A stretch of DNA of 64,000 nucleotides from the NCBI GenBank assembly GCA_963717765.1, contig CAVQWX010000006.1:24631-88630 (forward strand), written 5' to 3'. This DNA is from JACDER01 sp963717765 (GTDB taxonomy: Bacteria; Actinomycetota; Thermoleophilia; Gaiellales; Gaiellaceae). This document shows positions 58,517 through 64,000 of this stretch, piece after piece. The number at the start of each line of letters is the position of its first letter. Position 1 is the stretch's first letter. The position numbers and the translations under genes are program-made. Under the pieces are notes generated by a model. That model worked only from the letters and a program-made list of their open reading frames with translations, was not told the origin of the DNA and ran no database searches.

Positions 58517-60490
58517 CTAGTCGATCTGTCCCAATTGACGGCGAAGCGCCTGGGCGGCCGCCCGCATCAGGAGGATCATCGCCAGCGCTCCCGCGGCGAA
58601 GCCGAGTATCCAGAGGGCTTTCTGAACGCCGCTGTTGTCGGTCGCTGCTGCCGCGACCAGCAATAGCGCCGCGAAGACCGCCAGCGCTCCGCCGACCACG
58701 CTCACGACAACGCGGTCGACCCAGCCTTCGACGATGCCGCGGTCGGGCCCGGCGAAGCGCTCAGTCCGTACGGTCAGGCGTCCGGCGCGAAGCTGGTTGG
58801 CGATCGTCTCTACGTGCTCGGGAAGCGTGCGAAGCGACGGGAGCTGACGCAGAGCCTCGCGGCGGATGATCTCGCCGGGAGTCCCGAAGGCATCCCGGTG
58901 CTCCTCCTTCACAATCTGCAGGCTGGACTGCGCGAAGTTGAATCCCGGCTCGACGCTCCGCAGCGTTCCCTCGAGCGTTATCAGAGCTCGCCCCAGAAGC
59001 GTCATCGACGTCGGGGGCCGCAGCTCGAAGCGCTGCATCACATCGAGGACGCCCATGATCATCTGCGGATCGATCCCCGCGAGGCCGCCGAGGTCGGCCA
59101 GCTGAATGCTGAGGTCGGCCTCAAGTGCACGGATGTCGACGAGCGCGTCCGTCGCCGCCATCTCTCGTGTGGCCCGGGCGATGACATAGGTGTCTTTCGT
59201 GGCGACGCCGAGCGCGATCTCCCGCAGCGATTCGAGTGCCTTCGCGTCCAGGCGGCCAACCGATCCGAGGTCGATCAGCCAGATCGACCCGCTGGAGTCG
59301 ACCAACAGATTGCCGGGATGCGGATCGGCGTGGTACAGCCCGTCTTCGAGGATCTGTCCGAGGAACGACGAGAGCAAGCGTCGCGCGAGCTCAGGCCGCG
59401 GAACCGGAGACTCTGCGATCGCCTTTTCATCTCCGATCGACCGGCCGATCACCCGCTCCATGACGAGCACGCGGTCGGTGGACATCGTCGCGTAGATCTT
59501 CGGCACCGAGATGCCGATGTCGGCCTGCCGGTTCTCGCGGAGACGCGTGCTCACCTCCGCCTCATGACGGTAGTCGAGCTCCTCCCTCACTCCCGCGATC
59601 AGCTCTTCGGCCAGCTCGGTCAACCCGAGGGCGCTGGCGGCCTCCGACCGCTTCACGAGGCGGCGGACGACGAGGCGCATGGCCGCAGCGTCACGCTCGA
59701 CTACTTCGTCGACGCCTGGACGCCGCACCTTCACGACAGCAGGCGTGCCGTCCGCGAGCACGGCGGTGTGGGTCTGTCCGATCGATGCAGCTGCCAGCGG
59801 CTGCCAATCGAAGGATGCGAACACCTGCTCGACGGGTTCGCCGAACTCCGTCTCGATGACATCCCGTACGCCTTCGGCGCTGACCGGTGACGCGTCTGCG
59901 CGAAGACTGGCCAGCTCGCTCGTGAGTACCTCCGGAAGAATGTCCGTCCGTGTCGATGCGATCTGGCCGAACTTGACGAGCATCCCACCCGACTCCTCGA
60001 GCACACGCCGTACCCGCTGAGCGAGCTCCGGGGTCGCAAGGGCCGATTGCGACGCGTAGCGGAAATGAAGGAGGCCGGCTCGCCGCGCGTTGCCGACAAC
60101 CTCGGCAAATCGACCGTACGGAGCGAACACTCCCCTGATGGCCCTGATCGGATGGATGAGCCAGCGCCGCCCACGCCGCCGCCGAGGACCCCCGCGCCGC
60201 GTCAGGAGGTCGATCGTGATCGCCACCGGCATCACGGCCAGGACGCCGAAGAGGGTGATGACAGCGAGGGCGGCCACCCACTCGCCGAACCCGTGAGGCG
60301 TCAGCGACTGTCCCTCGCTCGTCCCCTTCCCACGGGTGTAAGCCGCGCCGAAGACTCCCACGACGTAGCCGATCGTCCCGGCGAGCAGACCGCGCCAAGC
60401 CCCGAGCCTGATGCCCATGAGACGGCTCCCGAGCGTCGCCACGATGAACGCGGCGAGCACGAGCAACAGGATCTCGGCGAGAACTGCCAT
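58517..60490 (-). CDS. ABC1/AarF/UbiB-family atypical kinase
   Basis: This is a 657-residue membrane-linked kinase-like protein of the ABC1/UbiB family, which supports quinone or other isoprenoid lipid metabolism. An N-terminal pair of membrane helices (AEILLLVLAAFIVATLG) precedes the kinase-like domain with the family KxGQ motif (LVKFGQIASTRTDILP), a Lys in VVKVRRPGVDE and the DPHPGNLLVD...IDLG metal/ATP site. Two C-terminal membrane helices end the protein. It stands alone between accessory fragments and could be a resident gene or island cargo. Confidence 0.9.
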   Translation of the reverse strand: MAVLAEILLLVLAAFIVATLGSRLMGIRLGAWRGLLAGTIGYVVGVFGAAYTRGKGTSEGQSLTPHGFGEWVAALAVITLFGVLAVMPVAITIDLLTRRGGPRRRRGRRWLIHPIRAIRGVFAPYGRFAEVVGNARRAGLLHFRYASQSALATPELAQRVRRVLEESGGMLVKFGQIASTRTDILPEVLTSELASLRADASPVSAEGVRDVIETEFGEPVEQVFASFDWQPLAAASIGQTHTAVLADGTPAVVKVRRPGVDEVVERDAAAMRLVVRRLVKRSEAASALGLTELAEELIAGVREELDYRHEAEVSTRLRENRQADIGISVPKIYATMSTDRVLVMERVIGRSIGDEKAIAESPVPRPELARRLLSSFLGQILEDGLYHADPHPGNLLVDSSGSIWLIDLGSVGRLDAKALESLREIALGVATKDTYVIARATREMAATDALVDIRALEADLSIQLADLGGLAGIDPQMIMGVLDVMQRFELRPPTSMTLLGRALITLEGTLRSVEPGFNFAQSSLQIVKEEHRDAFGTPGEIIRREALRQLPSLRTLPEHVETIANQLRAGRLTVRTERFAGPDRGIVEGWVDRVVVSVVGGALAVFAALLLVAAAATDNSGVQKALWILGFAAGALAMILLMRAAAQALRRQLGQID

Positions 60491-60800
60491 GTCCGAGGAA
60501 AGATCGTCGCACGACTCACGCCATCGTGCGACCTCGATTCACGGCAGACAGGCGGACGATCCGTGATCATGCGGCGACGGCATGGAGGCCGACGCTTCAA
60601 CTCGAGATGCTGAGATACAGGTTCGCGGGATCGCTGAACGCCACGGGCTCGGTGCGCGCGAGATCGACGCGATGACGTGACGGTCTTCGTTGCGCGGATC
60701 CGCAGAAGCGAGCCGAACGGCGGGGGTGAAGGAGAGGTGGCGGAACCAGGCCGTCGTCCCCGAGCAAGACGAGACCGATGACGAGCGCCAGTAGTGGCGG
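60491..60800. other. No gene recognised between the kinase and integrase fragment
   Basis: Frames here have no recognisable protein character. The right part probably contains decayed integrase sequence upstream of the readable fragment. Confidence 0.4.
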
Positions 60801-61040
60801 TTGACCCACCAGCTCGTCCATGTCGCACTCGGGACGGCGCTTCGCCGCGGCGAACTGCTCGCCCTCCGCTGGCAGGACGTCCAGCTGCTCGATGGGCTGC
60901 TCTCGGTTAGGCAGGCTTTTGTCCGCAACGAGTTCACGACGCCGAAGAGCCGAACCTCCCGGCGGACGATCGAGCTCGGTCCGCGGCCGGCGCTCTGCCG
61001 CGCGATGATACCCGGCTATTTGGGGGTGGTCGAGGCCTAG
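60801..61040 (+). pseudogene. Tyrosine integrase fragment next to tRNA-Asn
   Basis: An internal piece of a phage-type integrase reads LVHVALGTALRRGELLALRW, with the first catalytic Arg, followed by FTTPKSRTSRRTIELGPR. The HxxR and Tyr boxes are absent and a short unrelated tail leads to a stop. It lies 85 bp from the 3' end of tRNA-Asn, the usual place for an integrase of an element that used that tRNA. Confidence 0.75.
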
Positions 61041-61096
61041 CGATGGGTAGAAAGTCCGGTACAAACTTGCATCCTCGAACTCTCATCTGGCAACAG

Positions 61097-61115
61097 AAAA
61101 CCCGCCTGAGCGGGT
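61097..61115 (-). terminator. Terminator of tRNA-Asn
   Basis: ACCCGC and GCGGGT form a 6-bp stem with loop TCAG followed by a T-run on the minus strand, 10 nt after the tRNA 3' end. This is a clear intrinsic terminator. Confidence 0.85.
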
Positions 61116-61122
61116 CTCTCCA

Positions 61123-61197
<75 letters not shown>

Positions 61198-61241
61198 TCA
61201 CTACCGCCGTCAACCGGCGTGAGAGCGCATTTTAGCGACGG

Positions 61242-62882
61242 TTACGCGAACTCCCGCACCGCTTCGCGGACGCGCGCGAGGGCGGCCTGCAACTCCTTCG
61301 TCTTCTCGAGATCGGCTTCCGCAAGCTCGTGCTCGAGCCGGCGCTCGCGCAGGCGGAGAAGCAGTTGCTTGCCGGTCTCGACGTCGATCCCCTCGGCCTC
61401 GGCGCGGGCGTCCAGCTCCGCCAGCAGACGCAGGAGCTCGGGATCGACCTCGCCCGGCTGGACGAGGTGGTCGCGCAGGCGGCGATGGAGCGGATCTTCG
61501 AAGTGCTCCGGCCCCAGCTCCGCCAGAACTCCCAGCAGCTCAAGGTGCGCGACGCAGGCAGCAAGCGCGTCGCGCTCGCGGCGCGCCCCCGCTTCGAGCA
61601 GCTTGGTCGAGACGGGACCGGAGCTGACGCCGGTCGAGGAGACGCCCGCCCGCAGCTGCACGGTCAGGCCGAGCCGGTCGTTCGCTAGCCGCCACGCCTC
61701 CTGCCGTTCCGGCGACTCGGGGAGGGCGTCGAGGAATCCCTGGATGCGGAGGTAGGCGTGCTGGCGGTCCTCCATCCGCGCCAGCTCGAGCTGAACGCGG
61801 TGTAGCGCATACGGATTCGGCGTGGCGAGTCGCTCCTGGAAGGCGGCCGGATCGTCCGCCGGGTCGTTGCCCGGCTCGAGCGGGACGACGTATACCTCGA
61901 GCCCGCGCTTCGTCGCAAGCTCCATTCCGCGGAGGGTCGCGTCCTGGCCGGCGGCGTCGGCGTCGAAGCAGAGGTAGAGGCGCCCGGTCAGGCGAGAGAG
62001 CTCGCGCAGCTGGTTCTCCGTCAGCGCGGTTCCCATGGACGCGACGACCGGCTCGAAGCCCGCGTCGCGTAGAGCGATCACATCCGTGTTTCCCTCGACG
62101 ATGACCGCGCGGTCCTGTTTCGCTATCGCGCGCCGGGCCTTGTCGAGCCCGTACAAGAGGTCGCCCTTAGTGAAGAGCTCGCCCTCGGGCGAGTTGACGT
62201 ACTTGGCCGGGATGGGGTCGTCGTCACGCAGCCGGCGGGCCTGGAAGCCGCAGATGCGCCCGCGCGCATCCGCGAGGGGGAAGACGAGGCGCCCGTTGAA
62301 GTAGTCGTTCCCTCGCCGGTTGACGAGCCCGGCCGCCGAGAGCTCCTCTCGCGTGTAGCCCTCTTTGAGCGCCCTGCCGGCGAGTGTGGCGCCGCCGGGC
62401 GCGAGACCGAGGCGGAACTCCCGGCAGATCTCCTCGCTGAAGCCGCGGCCCTGGAGGTACGTGCGCGCCGGCTCGCCTGCGTCGCTCTCCCATAGATGGC
62501 GCTCGTAGAAGCCGGTCGCCCGCTCGAGCAGCGCAGTCAGCCGCTCGCGCCGGCGCCGGCGGTTGTCGTCGGCGGGCGATCCGTCCTCGTACTCCACTGT
62601 GACGCGGAAGCGATCGGCGAGCCACTCCACGGCCTGGGAGAAGTCGAGCTGCTCGGTCTCACGCACGAACGTGATCGCGTCGCCGCCTGCGCCACAGCCG
62701 AAGCAGTAGTAGAGCTTGTCCTGCGGGTTGACGGAGAAGCTCGGCGTGCGCTCCTCGTGGAAGGGGCAGCGCCCGGTGTAACGACCGCCCGCCCGGCGGA
62801 GCTGGGTGCGCATGCCGACCAGCTCGACCATGTCGATCGCGGCCTTGACCGCCTCGACCGATTCGTGCTTGATCCGCGGCAC
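61242..62882 (-). CDS. dnaG: DNA primase
   Basis: DnaG makes RNA primers at the replication fork. The 546-residue protein has the N-terminal CHC2 zinc finger (GRCPFHEERTPSFSV and YYCFGCGAGGDA), the primase core, and the TOPRIM site (AVIVEGNTDVIAL and LCFDADAAGQD). The C-terminal helicase-binding part is shorter than in many actinobacterial primases of about 600 residues or more. GTG 62882 follows a TAGGGT box by 7 nt, so its mRNA is probably leaderless. The box uses the stop codon of dgt. Confidence 0.97.
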   Translation of the reverse strand: MPRIKHESVEAVKAAIDMVELVGMRTQLRRAGGRYTGRCPFHEERTPSFSVNPQDKLYYCFGCGAGGDAITFVRETEQLDFSQAVEWLADRFRVTVEYEDGSPADDNRRRRRERLTALLERATGFYERHLWESDAGEPARTYLQGRGFSEEICREFRLGLAPGGATLAGRALKEGYTREELSAAGLVNRRGNDYFNGRLVFPLADARGRICGFQARRLRDDDPIPAKYVNSPEGELFTKGDLLYGLDKARRAIAKQDRAVIVEGNTDVIALRDAGFEPVVASMGTALTENQLRELSRLTGRLYLCFDADAAGQDATLRGMELATKRGLEVYVVPLEPGNDPADDPAAFQERLATPNPYALHRVQLELARMEDRQHAYLRIQGFLDALPESPERQEAWRLANDRLGLTVQLRAGVSSTGVSSGPVSTKLLEAGARRERDALAACVAHLELLGVLAELGPEHFEDPLHRRLRDHLVQPGEVDPELLRLLAELDARAEAEGIDVETGKQLLLRLRERRLEHELAEADLEKTKELQAALARVREAVREFA

Positions 62883-62889
62883 TGCGGTG

Positions 62890-62895
62890 ACCCTA
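62890..62895 (-). promoter_or_regulatory. -10 box of a leaderless dnaG transcript, within the dgt stop
   Basis: TAGGGT on the minus strand lies 7 nt before the GTG of dnaG. Its first three bases are the TAG stop codon of dgt. No Shine-Dalgarno sequence is present. Confidence 0.5.
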
Positions 62896-63885
62896 TAGCT
62901 CCACGGCGTATGCGAACGCGAAGCGGTCGGTCATTCCGGCTACGTAGTCGATCGTTTCCTGAAGTGGGTCGCCAACCTCGATCAGGTGGTCGAAGATCTT
63001 CCGCACGACCGCCCTGGCATGGGCATTGTCGTACTGCGCCTGATCGCCGAGATACACCCGGTCGAACATGAAGCGCCTCAGCGAGAGCATCGCCTCTCCA
63101 ACCTCGGGCGACTGGCTGATCTCGCCGGCCGCGGCCGAGGTCTCGACGATGTCGTGAACGAGCCGGTCGATCCGCCTCGCGCCCGTGGGGCCGAGGATCT
63201 CGATCTCCGGCCCGGGAAGCTCCTCAGGCGCGAGGACGCCGGCGCGGACGGCGTCGTCGATGTCGTGGTTGATGTACGCGACGCGGTCTACGAGCTTGAC
63301 GATCCGTCCCTCGAGCGTGAATGGATCCGTCGCGCCGGTGTGGTTCAGGATCCCGTCCCGCACCTCCTCGGTCAGGTTCAGCCCGAGGCCGTCGCGCTCG
63401 AGCACGTCGACCACGCGCAGGGAGTGTTCGTTGTGCCGGAAGCGGCGCTGGAACCGCTCCTGGAGCGCCTGGTCGAGCGCCTCCTCCCCGGCGTGGCCGA
63501 ACGGCGGGTGCCCGAGGTCGTGGCCGAGCCCGATCGCCTCCACGAGGTCCTCGTTGAGCCGCAGCGCGCGCGCGACGCCGCGCGAGATTCCGGTGGTCTC
63601 GAGCGTGTGCGTCAGGCGGGTGCGGTAGTGGTCGCCCTCGGGGGCGATGAAGACCTGGGTCTTGTGCATGAGCCGGCGGAAGGACTTGGTGTGGACGATG
63701 CGGTCGCGATCGCGTTGGAAGGGGGTGCGGAGCCGGCATGGGCGTTCGTCGCGGGCGCGGCCGCGGGTCGCGTAGGAACGCACGGCGAGGTCGGAAAGGG
63801 TGTGCTGCTCGAGCTCGCGCGTGCGGGCCTCGAAGGCGTCGGCGACGGGGTCGGAGCGGGCGCTTTCGGAGGCGGTTCGGGCCAT
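62893..63885 (-). CDS. dgt: dGTP triphosphohydrolase-like HD protein
   Basis: This is a 330-residue HD-domain protein of the dGTPase family, which removes triphosphate from dNTPs. Metal motifs are RLTHTLETTG, the HD pair in GLGHDLGHPPFGHAGEE, and a later Asp in IVKLVDRVAYINHDIDD. ATG 63885 (start MARTASESARSDPV) is set by the family length and a TACCCT box 6 nt upstream; an earlier in-frame start at 63969 is unlikely. dgt followed by dnaG is a conserved actinobacterial order. Confidence 0.93.
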   Translation of the reverse strand: MARTASESARSDPVADAFEARTRELEQHTLSDLAVRSYATRGRARDERPCRLRTPFQRDRDRIVHTKSFRRLMHKTQVFIAPEGDHYRTRLTHTLETTGISRGVARALRLNEDLVEAIGLGHDLGHPPFGHAGEEALDQALQERFQRRFRHNEHSLRVVDVLERDGLGLNLTEEVRDGILNHTGATDPFTLEGRIVKLVDRVAYINHDIDDAVRAGVLAPEELPGPEIEILGPTGARRIDRLVHDIVETSAAAGEISQSPEVGEAMLSLRRFMFDRVYLGDQAQYDNAHARAVVRKIFDHLIEVGDPLQETIDYVAGMTDRFAFAYAVEL

Positions 63886-63891
63886 GCGGCA

Positions 63892-63897
63892 AGGGTA
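63892..63897 (-). promoter_or_regulatory. -10 box of a leaderless dgt transcript
   Basis: TACCCT on the minus strand lies 6 nt before the ATG of dgt, with no ribosome-binding sequence between. Confidence 0.5.
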
Positions 63898-64000
63898 GTG
63901 GTCGGCCCGGGTGGCGAATCCGCACGGGCAGCGAGAGCACCCTTGGTAGTACCCGTCCCTAACCCCCACCCACCCAAGGGGACGAGGTAGGAGGCTAGCT

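Noticed and set aside
60597..61064. 155-residue minus-strand frame
   Set aside because: It is antisense to the integrase fragment, which has clear catalytic motifs on the plus strand.

Overview
The window is high-GC DNA with compact, often overlapping genes. WhiA, HemQ, a dgt-dnaG-tRNA-Asn cluster, an LLM flavoenzyme and many SARP/STAND regulators indicate an actinobacterium. The mix of genes would suit a Thermoleophilia-type soil lineage, but that placement is inference. Many genes have a TANNNT -10 box only 6-8 nt before the start codon, so leaderless transcripts are probably common here.

Layout. (1) 0.2-17.9 kb is mostly chromosomal housekeeping and exported proteins: whiA, ogt, pruA, uvrC, hemQ, bcp, a flavin monooxygenase with a LuxR regulator, a TIGR03118 secreted protein behind a Shine-Dalgarno-sequestering leader, tRNA-Leu plus a truncated tandem copy, two secreted S8 proteases, and a PHM-like/cupredoxin copper protein. 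(2) 17.9-28.4 kb, minus strand, is a chain of 13 genes that nearly all overlap: LLM flavoenzyme, M20 peptidase, exported protein, peroxiredoxin, FAH-family enzyme, metallo-beta-lactamase fold enzyme, two M24 peptidases, a short homocitrate/isopropylmalate-synthase-like enzyme, two tiny proteins and two ketopantoate-reductase paralogues. It looks like one uncharacterised metabolic pathway. (3) 28.4-35.1 kb holds acetyltransferases and a coxMSLG-type molybdenum hydroxylase operon that lacks the CO dehydrogenase signature. (4) 35.3-38.6 kb holds a multidomain secreted protein (HExxH, 30 prolines, Big repeats, PASTA), a DHFR-like reductase and a DUF4386 membrane protein.

(5) 38.8-61.2 kb is a mosaic accessory region ending at tRNA-Asn. 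It has two large BTAD regulators: one with a C-terminal BTAD behind a STAND ATPase, one a classical SARP-NB-ARC-TPR protein. Around them are large exported proteins: an M23/BTRD1 protein, a GVGVxG-repeat protein, two tandem GIGT-repeat tail-fibre-like proteins and an RTX protein. Broken genes are frequent: two integrase fragments, a transposase remnant, an IS3 fragment, a SARP start fragment, and a duplicated regulator tail with its promoter. An intact IS481-family element with a 6-bp target duplication is also present. Five promoters here carry TTAAG-like pentamers repeated at exactly 11 bp, the spacing used by SARP regulators, so one or both BTAD proteins probably control the exported proteins.

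(6) 61.1-63.9 kb returns to housekeeping: tRNA-Asn, dnaG and dgt.

Strongest candidates for something undescribed are the BTAD-regulated exported-protein regulon in region 5 and the 13-gene operon in region 2.
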